DNA of 64,000 nt from Coniferiporia sulphurascens (Eukaryota; Basidiomycota; Agaricomycetes; Hymenochaetales; Hymenochaetaceae): the NCBI GenBank assembly GCA_002794785.1, contig NBBA01000008.1, positions 372,001-436,000 of the forward strand. The letters are read 5' to 3'. Numbering within the stretch: position 1 is the first letter of the stretch; every line of letters starts with the position of its first letter. The notes beneath the pieces are model-generated. The model did not search any database and was not told the DNA's origin. It was given only the letters and a program-made list of their open reading frames with translations. Positions 24,035 through 34,026 of this stretch are shown in pieces. The position numbers were made by a program, and so were the translations under genes.

Positions 24035-24803
24035 ATGGCGAACGACACCAATATTGCCGACGTGACCGAAATAGTCAAGTTCTCCAACCTCAGTATGAAC
24101 GAAGCAGAAGCAGCAGCGTTTAGAACAGTAAGCGGATTAGACGGATGCGTGAGGTGCGGGCCCATGTATCAATTCCAGGATTCCTTTCGATAATCGTCTT
24201 TCCCAAAGATGTTATCACGGTATGCAGACCGAAGAAAGCAGTAACGGCTTATGGGTGCAAGGTGCGAGATAAAAGTAATACGTAATCAGCAATAATCGCA
24301 CTGATTGCGCTTTCTGGCGCAGACTGGGAATCTCTGGCCCACCACGCTGCATTCCAAAACAGCGATATCTATCCACCGTTCGTAGCTGGCGTCTCAGCCT
24401 TCGCTCAGGCTGTTGATGTTATCCTGCACGTCCCGCTGAAGCCTTGTCCGGCAGCGCTCGCATTCACGGCGCCGCTGACGGAAGTCGTAACCGCGACGCT
24501 TAAGCCAACGTCGACGATAGACGAGTTCGAAGAGACCTTGGCGGAGGCACTGGCTAGTAATCCCGGGCTAGCTGGACTCTCTTACGGGACTACTTTGGAG
24601 AATGACAGGCAGCTTGTTCTTGTTAATGGGTGGGACTCGATGGATGTATGTAAAGGTCCCTCAATGTACTGCACTATTATTTGTCGTTGACCATGCGATA
24701 GGCCCGCCATACAGCTTTGTCGGCGGAAACCACACAGGAACTGTTCGGGCGTTCACACGCCTTGGCCGACTTCGACGTCAAATACTACACGCTATCTAGC
24801 TAG
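24035..24803 (+). CDS. ABM-like dimeric alpha-beta-barrel protein, copy A
   Basis: Four exons, 24035..24148, 24228..24261, 24323..24655 and 24715..24803, with consistent phases, give 189 residues. Exon 2 is only 34 nt. Two repeated modules are visible. The first starts DVTEIVKFSNLSMNEAEAAAF and reaches DWESLAHHAAFQ; the second starts APLTEVVTATLKPTSTIDEF and reaches NGWDSMD. The W-E/D-S-x-x-x-H signature is typical of small fungal proteins with tandem antibiotic-biosynthesis-monooxygenase (ABM) folds. Members are oxygenases, decarboxylases or stress proteins; none of these roles can be chosen here. No signal peptide is present. It is clearly related to the minus-strand gene 1.1 kb away. Confidence 0.78.
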
Positions 24804-25925
24804 TTCTGTGAAGTAAATTGCGAAATGGCGTCATGACGAGCCGGTGGGTATTATAGGCCTGAGTGCAAGTATCAAATTAAACATGACCGGAGTTAGGAAC
24901 TCAGGTCAAAGGAGTTATTGAGGCTCTCGACCATGTGAAACTGATATTGTCTGTTGAATCGTGGGATGAAATGTGGGGTAACTCGGTGTCCAACGCAGCA
25001 ACGCTCAAGCTAGTCTAGGACGTGGAATTGCGTTTAGTGAGCACCTCAGAACCCTATGTACATTCTCGTTGGCCGAAAGCGGATGGTCGCCGCAATAATG
25101 ACATTCATCTCACACTTAGATAGCTTGTCCCTTGGTCTTCCAAGACATCATTTATCAGTCAGTTGTTCACCCTTCACAGATGTAGCCTAATGTGCGCAAC
25201 GTCACCTAGCGCGGCAACTTTCAGGATTTCAATGGTTGGTTATATTCAAAGGGGAAAACAGCATGGTATCTAAATATGCTATAGGAACAAGAGAGCGGAA
25301 TGGAGAATCCCCGTAGCTGCCTATGGACCTAGTGGGCATGCCCACCTTACACGGGCACTATATCATTGTCATTGAGCCCTCGGTCACGGTGGTTAAGGCA
25401 CTCGTTTGTACATGCATAATGAACCAAGGTCTAACCATTCGCGGCATTAATTGTTGATGTTCTCCGCCTCCTCATGGATTCAGAACGGCCGAAAAGGTTG
25501 TTCACCGTGATACCAGCAGAGCTTTTGGCCAAGAAAGTGAAGGGAAACCGAAGGTGGTAATGGTATAACCGTGTGCATATGCTGCAGACACAACAGCTCC
25601 ACAACCACCATCTGCAATGCGTTTTTGGCCATGGGTGGTGTATCAGCGGGACGCTCGGAGCAATAGTATTACAAATAGAAAGTGGTTGACCACGCAATAT
25701 TACTTCAAATAATAAAAACTCAGTAAAAAAATGGTAATCAGGTGGAATGGGGTCACGATGGACCCGCGCCGCACTACGCCGGAGTTCAAATACTTTGGTC
25801 GGAGAGTCTCCGCCGATCTGACGATCGAAAACAATGACGCACCCTGCGCACTCTCTCACATTTAGTACAAGACCTTATGGAACTGAACAATTTTATACAT
25901 CTTAAGACTTGTATTCTCTACAAAA
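24804..25925. other. Spacer between two convergent ABM-like genes
   Basis: About 1.1 kb of 3' flanking sequence. A 142-codon minus-strand frame (25431-25859) has no recognisable domain and is treated as chance. Nothing else is seen. Confidence 0.5.
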
Positions 25926-26730
25926 TCATGCATTAAACTTCTCGTGGCGTCTTAGGCTTACTAGCTTGACTTCGTAATCAGCAAGTGCACCGATTTCTTC
26001 ATACAACTCGTGTTCAGAACGAGCAACGGCGGCCCTTTGACACGCCTGAAAACGACAGCTTAGCAGTTATCGTACGGTATGAGTCCTTGGAAAGCACGGC
26101 CTTACTTCTAGGGACTCCCACCCGACCACAAGGGTATACCTTGGTCTGCTATCGTCGCTGATGATCTTTCCCCAGGCGACACCTTCAACACACCCCTCCC
26201 TCCGGAAAGCATCTACAACATTCGACATGACGTTTCTGTATGCCTCTTCATCCGCACCAGGCCTCAGTGTGCCTACTACGATCTCTGTTACCGGCGCGCC
26301 GAAAGCGGCAGTCGGGTGTGGTGGATCGAACAGCACTTGGAGAGTACCGGCCTTGTCCTTCTCAGGGCTTTGGCCGACGATGGCTTTGACAGCATCCAAG
26401 ACGGGGGCATGTACTTCGTCGGTAAGAAATGCGTCGCGATGGTCGGCGCTCTCCCAGTCTACACCCCCCGAGACGAGATTAATTGTCGTCGGGAAGCTAT
26501 TGAAACACTGCGTACCTAAGATCCAATATCCAAGGCTTCGGTCCTCGGTTTGTACTCCACTATACGCTCTGCGAACTGGTCAGTACACCCTCAGAAGCAA
26601 TGATAAACTCCATAACGCACCTGATCCAACCGTCCGACCCGTTAACGATCTTCAATGCTTCCTTGACACACTCCGGCATCCCTCCTGGAACCACAGGATA
26701 AACAGTTATTTGCGTAATGCATGAGGTCAT
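25926..26730 (-). CDS. ABM-like dimeric alpha-beta-barrel protein, copy B
   Basis: Four exons, 26730..26621, 26568..26516, 26458..26106 and 26045..25926, give 211 residues. The first module starts TSCITQITVYPVVPGGM and ends DWESADHRDAF; the second starts APVTEIVVGTLRPGADEEAY and ends VVGWESLE. The C-terminal exon ends with a charged helix (DYEVKLVSLRRH). The arrangement of modules, the position of introns and the small second exon match copy A, so the pair arose by duplication with inversion or by later rearrangement. The ATG at 26730 is used because the upstream extension begins with TTG. The catalytic role is unknown. Confidence 0.8.
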
Positions 26731-27634
26731 TGTAATGTCAAGAATGGGCAAGAAAATGGGTGTAAAGAGTAAGCAGCTTCTTCGATTCCTCCTTGAGTCT
26801 CTCGTCCGACGTTATGTACCTTCTATCTCCCCAAATGTTCGCCGTAACAGAACCTCCACTTTGTTGGCTTTAACCGTTTCGCTACCTCGTCCCCGCTGCT
26901 CCCTCGAGCCAATTTGTAAAGCTAATATGGCGTGCACCATTTGATAACTCGTACGTCCACTAGCTAAGAGCTATTTTTAATATTCTTGCACACTAAGTCC
27001 AACGTTTAATTTGACACCTCAAACTACAATACCTACATGTAAATCTCTCCAGTATCAATTGCTCCCCCAGACCGTACTTATGAACATAACTCAAACTTAT
27101 CTGGAAACGAAAATGACACATCGGCCCTCTGGACATTATTTCAAGCTCAAATTGAGGGGGAACTCGACGCCACAATTACATGGGTACCGCAAATTCAAAC
27201 GCGGGATGTGAATTTAGTCCGTACTTAGTCTTAGTCTGTACTAGTTTCTTCAGGTATAAACCTACTTCAAGGGGGACTCTTCTAATACAGTTGTTCGAAA
27301 CGCCCGTCAGCCCCGCCGCATTCCCCGCTTATGGACAGCCAGGAACTCAAGCTCCCAAGGAACCTTTATTGACGCGACGCTTGAGGCATCAAACATGCAT
27401 CTGCCTTATACTGGACACAAAATCATCCCCCCCCCCCCCAATACACACACAACACGCACACACTCGGGGGTTCCGTGGCGCCGCTCACTACATGTATGTA
27501 TATTAGAAGACGGCGACTACGCCAATAGTAGTGATGCTGCTTAGTGATGCCGCCTGGGTGTTTTCGGGACAGCCACAGAGCTACGAAACGACAAAACAAG
27601 TGAAGAGGATGACGGGGTCCTTGACGCCGCTAAA
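26731..27634. other. Intergenic with simple repeats
   Basis: About 900 bases upstream of ABM copy B. It includes a C-run and CA-rich stretch at 27427-27465. No gene is recognised. Confidence 0.45.
27427..27465. repeat. Poly-C run followed by CA-rich repeat
   Basis: Thirteen C residues (27427-27439) are followed by an imperfect CA repeat. It is simple low-complexity sequence and likely to vary in length between isolates. Confidence 0.8.
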
Positions 27635-27910
27635 TTAACTTGAGATAAAGAGCCTCCTGGGGGTGGGAAGACAGTACGGGCGCTGTGTGTCGCGTGCACG
27701 GAAGAATTGACCTTCGCGCCCGCGAAGTCTTCCATAAAATCCCAGAGCGTGATGATAGGACCCGTAGGGAATGGAATGAGCAAGAAGGACGTGGCCAGAA
27801 ACGTCATCAAGCACGTTCAACTTGAAATTGAATTGAACGGACACTGACACGGGCACGGACGCAGTCCGAGTTATTCCGGTCCGGTCTCTGTAGTGAACTT
27901 CTGGAGCCAT
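27635..27910 (-). CDS. Hypothetical small protein (weak)
   Basis: An ATG-to-stop frame of 91 codons with no intron, beginning MAPEVHYRDRTGITRTASV. A second open frame overlaps it on the same strand. I recognise no family, signal peptide or membrane segment. It is listed only because the frame starts with a good ATG and lies in an otherwise empty stretch; it may be chance. Confidence 0.25.
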   Translation of the reverse strand: MAPEVHYRDRTGITRTASVPVSVSVQFNFKLNVLDDVSGHVLLAHSIPYGSYHHALGFYGRLRGREGQFFRARDTQRPYCLPTPRRLFISS

Positions 27911-29495
27911 TATAAGTATTTATTAAATAAATATAACAAACGAATATAAATATAGTATGTGGTCATATGAACAACCACCTTACTAAGTGAACGATAATGC
28001 AACGATAACACCATACGATACAGGAGCTAGATAGTTATAGTAGTACTAGCCCACAGAACGTGTATATAAGGGGAGCTGGTCTCACCCTAGAAATACATCA
28101 GTTTACGCTGATAACTCACCTTCGCCTCTACTTCACCACTGCACCTCATTGTCTACCACAACGTGCATAGATTTTAAGAGTATTGTGTGTGTATGTCGCG
28201 ATTTTGAAACTTCTTCCGAATGATACCGTACATTGACACAAAAAATGACATTTCAAATTCCGTCAGGCTGGAATTAACGCTTAGTCAAAGAATTTATTCG
28301 TGCTTGCTTTGTGAACGCAATTGTGTACACGTACAGTACATATCGTATAGTCTCCGTTCGGCACTGTCTCTTTCTAATCAAAAAAATTTGAGCAGATATC
28401 AAGAAGCCTCACTACGCACCGCACCGTATGTACAATGTATAAGAAGGACAAGCGCTCCACCGGGAACACGGCATGGGCGCTAGCGGGGAAGTCAGAAATG
28501 AAAGCGCCCTCACGGATCACCAATCACCACTGGCACGAGCACCGCGCAGTAGTGTGCAGTGTGCAGTGTGCAGTTGTGCACAGTGACGGCGGCCGAGAGA
28601 AACAGCACAGGCAGAATGAGGTGTCTATTGCCAACGAAACACGCCATTCTCCATTTCTATAGTAGGCAGGTCGTGTTTTCAGGCCAGGTCCACGTTTGGG
28701 GCACTTTGGTAGGTAAGTTAGATCAGCCCTAACATTCTTCCGTTTACTCGGAGGCTTGCTTTGGCGCCATCGTGCTAGTACAATTGTTCCGCCAGCGAAC
28801 GCTGTATTTGACCTGAGCAAATTAATATTAAAAAACGGAGCATCCCTGCGAGTCCGAGCCTCCGAGGGCGGAGGTGGAGGCCGCAGGCGGTACAACTTTA
28901 CAGCGGTCAAATTTTTTTCTCCCTTCTCCGAGTCCCTTCTCTTTCCATTTTCCCTTCATTGCCGGAGCTTGGGTTGCAAGAGGTCCTGCCCCAACCAGGA
29001 CGCTCCGAGTCCGCCGGCTGCGCTTAGGTCCGAATCGTCGGCACACGGACTAAACGCTTTTGTGAGTATTTGTCTTTCCGAGGTGACTCCGACATCGGTC
29101 CGGTTCGCAGAGCGAGGTTACTGTCCCGGGGCGCCTTCGGCGGGGCCAGCCGCTCTAAACAACGTGGCAGAAGCCGTATAGCGCCCGAGAGGACGGGATC
29201 GACGCGTCGCTGAGTCGCTGACCCGCCCGCTACCATACAGTGTATATCTTATTCTTTTTCTCTCTTAAAAGCGCTGGTAACACAACATCGATTCGTCCGA
29301 GATCCACGTACCCGATACATACAACATACATGTCGCCCGCTGTAATTAATAATTACACTAACAGTGCGCTTTCATGCCTTAACTTATTTTTAATCCTTTG
29401 TTCGCTCCGGCCCAGTCCTCTCGACGCGGAGGCATCGGCTCAGACGCGGACAGCTGGATCCATACGCCCGTTGCACCAATTTTTTTCCAGCCCGT
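27911..29495. other. Intergenic with an unassigned promoter
   Basis: About 1.6 kb. It contains the TATA element at 28063, AT-rich sequence before it, and GC-rich sequence from about 28850 to 29200. The only ATG frame after the TATA (28220-28483) has no recognisable content. The right end is the 3' flank of the sugar transporter. Confidence 0.45.
28063..28070 (+). promoter_or_regulatory. TATA box with downstream CT-rich leader, no gene assigned
   Basis: The sequence tatataag is followed from 28110 by a CT-rich stretch (accttcgcctctacttcacc). That combination is characteristic of strong fungal core promoters. No convincing coding region follows within several hundred bases. Confidence 0.45.
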
Positions 29496-32287
29496 CTAAA
29501 CGTCCTCCTTCTCCAACACTTCACCGTCGAACGTCTCCGCAGGAGTGACATCGACGCCCTCCTTCCTCGACTTCCCGCGCGCAAGGCGCGCCTCCTCCTT
29601 GAGACGCTGGAAGTTACGTTCCTCGTCCCAGGCAAACGGCGACTCCGTCGCGAACAGCAGGTCGACCTCCTCGAGCGTGCGGTTCGCCGTCTCCGGGTAG
29701 AACGCCCACACAAGCGGCAGCGACAGGAAGTTCACCGCGCCGAAGATGTGCAGTGTGTTCTCGCGGATGGCCGCGAACATCACCGGGTTCAGCAGCGTCA
29801 GCCAGCCGTTGCCTATGCTCCACCCGAACACGCCCCAGGCCATGCCCTTTGCGCGCACGTCAAGCGGGAACGTCTCCGTCTGCAGCAGGGCGAGGTGAAT
29901 GAGGACACGCAGTACTGGGTCGGTGCGGCAAAAAGACGGGAACTAACCGGGTACACCCACGGGATCACGAGCCAGGTCGCACCGAACGCAGCCGTGTATA
30001 AGAACACACAGAACGCGCCTGCACCACCGTACTGCCCCGCGCGGTCGGGGTTGTCGAGTGCAAGGCGCGAGAACGCACCGGCAAGGATCATGGCGGTTCC
30101 CTGCACGACTGCACCAACCCACAGGCCTGCCCGACGCCCGAAGCGGTCGATAGTCGCGGCAGCGAGGAGCGTGCTGAACATGTACGTGACCTGTTACGGG
30201 AATTCTAAGTCAAGCAAGCACGTCGGAGCGCTGTTCGGATCGGACTCACCGTGTTCACGCCCGATAGCCACTCAGACTTCTTCGAGCCGTACCCAGCTTG
30301 GGAGAAGATTACCGGAGCGTAGACCGTAACAGCTGCAATACCAACCCATCTATAATACAAAAAACAGGAAATCAGCAGTCTGACGACCATTTGAAAGTAA
30401 ACACTATTTTACTCCTGGATGATCTGCAGCCAGATAGAGAGCTGGACACGGCGAGCCACGTGCAAGTCACCCCAACCTGAGAAGCCGAAGGCAAAGACAT
30501 TCAGGGTTCAGCAGTTACCGGTAAAGGGTATCCAATAAAGGGAAATAGCGGAACAACACCTACCGATTCCGAAGAACATGGCGAAGTACGTGGTTCGCCC
30601 AGAGTGTTCCTTCTCCAGAACGACGATCTCCATAATTTCATCATACTCCTCCGTAACATTAGGAGCATTTGCGTCTCCGTTCGCGCGGAGGTTACCGAGG
30701 ATGGTACGGGCTTCTTCAGTACGTCCAACTTTCGCAAGCCAGCCTGCAGTACGAAGACACGCGAGTGAAAAGCGAGTAAGTGCCGGGTCGAGGCACAGAC
30801 GCCAGACATGTCACTCACGGGGAGACTCGGGCATAAGCCAAATTACGGTCTTCAATGTTTTTCTCAGCGGAGGAAATTGGAACCGGTTGCAGTGCACATA
30901 CCATAAAGACGAGGATCGGGAAAATTTGGAAGCCGACCGGAAGCTGTAACCAAGTTCAGGTTGACGAGTCTCAGCCATTGGCGCAGCGCGAAAATAGAAA
31001 GAAAGACAGTAAATAGATCATGCATACCCTCCAGCGGAGTTGGGTGTTGCCTTCACCAACAAATGACAGTCCAAACTCCAGCCAATACGCGACGACCACA
31101 CCAAGAATGTTGAGCGTGAACTCAAACGCAATGAACGCCCCTCGAGAAGTGTGGCTAGCAACCTTCCCGTTGAATTACCGGGAGAAGGAATGGGGCGAAT
31201 GAAGTGGTCACGTGTCAGTAAACTTGAAAATAGGCGTCAACGGCAGTGCGAGGATAATACGTACTTCCGCACTCCACACAGGAACGATAACATTGAGAAA
31301 GCCGGTTCCTATACCGTTTATGACGCGGGCGCACAACATCCTATTAATTAACGCGAAGGGGCGACGAATGAATGGTTCGGATGAATGCGCGGGAGTTTGG
31401 GAGTCCGAAATACACACCAGGTAGTGTTTTGGGCCGATGTTCTACATTCAGACGAGTGAATATATTAGATGTCATTTCACTTTTATGTGAGAAAAATCGG
31501 GGAAGAAAGCGGAAGACGCACTGCAAGGAGGCACCGACTAGCACCCACAGGCTTCCCTAAACGTGATAGGTAATGCGGTTCAGTACGCGACGGACCCCGA
31601 ATGTGAAGATTCTTATGGGGCACATACAAAGAACATGGTCTTGATCCTCCCAATTCTGTCAAGAAGGAAAAGGAGCAACAAACTCAGTACAGGCGCGCGT
31701 ATCTTTGCGTAAACACCACGGCACAGCGCCGCGGAAAAACAACGCTTCGAATTCACAAGAGGCGCACGTACTTGTCGCCCATGGAGCCTGCCCAGAGACA
31801 GCCTATGAGAGTCCCAAAGTAGTAGACTTCGGCGCGAGCAGATCAACAAAGGTTTCAGTCAGAATCAGGAAAGATTGCTTCTTTACGGCCGTCGCCCCAG
31901 AGACTCGGACTCGGAGTCGGAGAGAGAACTTACTGCTCACAATACCGCCCTGCTTCGTGGGACTCGTGATGGTCGCGACGTAGCCTTGCTCGGGACCCTC
32001 ATACCTGAGCCGGGGGTGGGGGAACATCAGTTGGGACGCGCGCGAGAAGCCTAAGACGAAATTGGTACAAACTTACGTCGAGTAGCCTAGGTCCATGGTG
32101 CGCACATAGTCGGGCGAGGTGTTAACCCCAGACATCATGCCCTGGTCATATCCGAAGCTTCCGAAGGGATGCGGGGGTGAGCGCAGCAGATAGACGATAA
32201 TGGGTGGGAGGATACGCACAAGAAGATGGCAAGACCCGCGACGAGGTTGATGGTTAGCGTGAGCCGGCGCCCCGTCAAGTTCAGCAT
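29496..32287 (-). CDS. MFS sugar transporter, 16 exons
   Basis: Twelve-helix sugar porter of the plasma membrane; substrate not determined (STL1/lactose-permease-like group is possible). Exons: 32287..32220, 32157..32077, 32004..31934, 31826..31772, 31655..31628, 31556..31522, 31441..31418, 31340..31265, 31162..31028, 30943..30902, 30849..30819, 30743..30564, 30476..30413, 30349..30250, 30190..29948, 29879..29496; 538 residues. Motifs in order: FFFGYDQGMMSGV in helix 1, GDKIGRIKTM (loop 2-3), RVINGIGTGFLNVIVPVWSAE, MPESPRWL, DRFGRRAGLW, VYPTETFPLDVRAKGM, and PETANRTLEEVD near the C-terminus. Several exons are very short (28, 35, 24 and 31 nt). Every junction closes in phase. Confidence 0.94.
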
Positions 32288-34026
32288 GGTGTAATATGAC
32301 GACGGTGGTCGAAAATGTTCGCCGTCTGACCGCGAGGGGGACTGGTGGTTTTTGATATTGCACACGGGGCGCAGAAGCAGTTGTGTGTGTATATCCGGAA
32401 TTCAAATCTCAGAAGAGCGAGAGGATATTGGGGTCCAGAACGGCGAAGACCGGAAGCAAGCAGCACTGTACTTGGGTTCGAGCAACAGGGATGAATGCAC
32501 TGAAGACCGCTGTTCGCGTTTTCCGTCGCGAGCGCGCAGCGTAGATATGTGGTCGGAGGCTTAAGTAGCACATGCCTCGTGCACAGCGCGCCGCTTCACC
32601 GTTGGGCAGAGTCTAGAGGACCGAGCCGCTCCGCCGGACGCCGACGAAACGGAGGGGCTCGATGAAGCTCAGCAAGTCATATCCGCGCTTTCCTTCTCCT
32701 TCGTGCCTTCGCTGTGTCTTCTGTTCTCTCGGCAGCGGTACATGGAGGTCATGGGACCCATGGGGTGTGCTACGGCCCGAAGCGCGCACCAAACATTGGC
32801 CTATGCTAAAAAAAAAAAGAAAGAAAAGAAAAAAGATAGGCATATGATGGAAATTTCCTGGATATCGTCGTATCGACTCCACTCCAAGGCGCCGGTGCTT
32901 AGCCCAGAGCGCGGAACAGCGCGGTCCGTTAGCCGATCCGTGATACGCGAACACGGAACCGCAGCCGGAGTACAATCACGTGAGACACTGGTTGCTAACC
33001 ACTTGTACTCCTCCGTGGGGCAAGGAGGTGGGCAATAATACCGTACTTGCGAATTCCATACATGTCGACGGGAAGAGGAAGGGCAACAAGCATTCCCATT
33101 TGAAGAGCGTTAAAATACTTTTGGGAGACAGCTACTTATCTCCCTGAAACAGGAAGACACGAAGTGGTCGGAAACACACGCACACCAGAATCGGGGTCAA
33201 TCAATCGGAGCCTCCATTAATACAGTCAGCAAAAGGGGAAGAGGAACGTCAGGGCGAGGGGCGGGGCGGACCCGCACCAGCCGGGGCGGTTGGGATGCCC
33301 TAACTACATGTACATGCAAGAAAATAATACTCTGTGGGACTTGGATAGCGAAGCCCTTCGCTGGGAGCGTACACGTCAAAAATAGATAGGGGGTAGAGGG
33401 GCAGAGGGTGAGAGGAAGGGAAAAGGTAGCTGGTCGTCGATTGTTGGTCGTAGGTCATGATGGCTGAAAGATTGACTGACGATGGGGAATACAGACAGAA
33501 TCAGAAAAACATTTTTGAGGGAAGGGAAGAGGATAAGTAAGAGAAACACGGAAGTGAGAAAAGTGGTATGGGAGAGTACCGATTGGCATTCAATACACGA
33601 CAGCAGGGACAGCAAGTGAGATCGTTGCCAGGACACCAGGGATGGGGCAAGAGACGACTGACGCGATGTGCGTTGATTCAGCGTTAAAAATGGGGAATGG
33701 AGGAGTATAGGAGGAGAGTCAATCCGTCAAACCCAACGTTAGCGCAGGGAAGGGAAAAAAAGTTAAGAAATATACACAGGAAAGAAGAGGATAAAAAAAG
33801 CTAGAAAGATAGAAAAAGATAGAAAAAAGCAAGGGAATGCTCGTTTGAGGATAGCTTGGATGAATTGTCTTTGTTGTTGTGAGTGCAATGAAATCCAGTA
33901 GGTAGGATGTGGTGGGTAGTTGAAGCGTGTCCTAGGCGTAGCTTAAAATTCTTTGGACCAGGTATTGAATCCTCCTCTGTTGTATCCAGCGGTCCTAATC
34001 ACAATAAGTAAGGGTTCTCGACACGG
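32288..34026. other. Transporter promoter and 3' flank of the GATA gene
   Basis: About 1.7 kb. The plus strand is strongly purine-rich from about 33370 to 33830 (GA tracts, A-runs), and an A/G-rich run lies near 32806-32836. Some of the part nearest 34026 is probably the 3' UTR of the GATA factor. No gene is recognised. Confidence 0.5.

Noticed and set aside
29748..30329. Plus-strand open frame of 193 codons
   Set aside because: It overlaps conserved sugar-transporter exons on the other strand.
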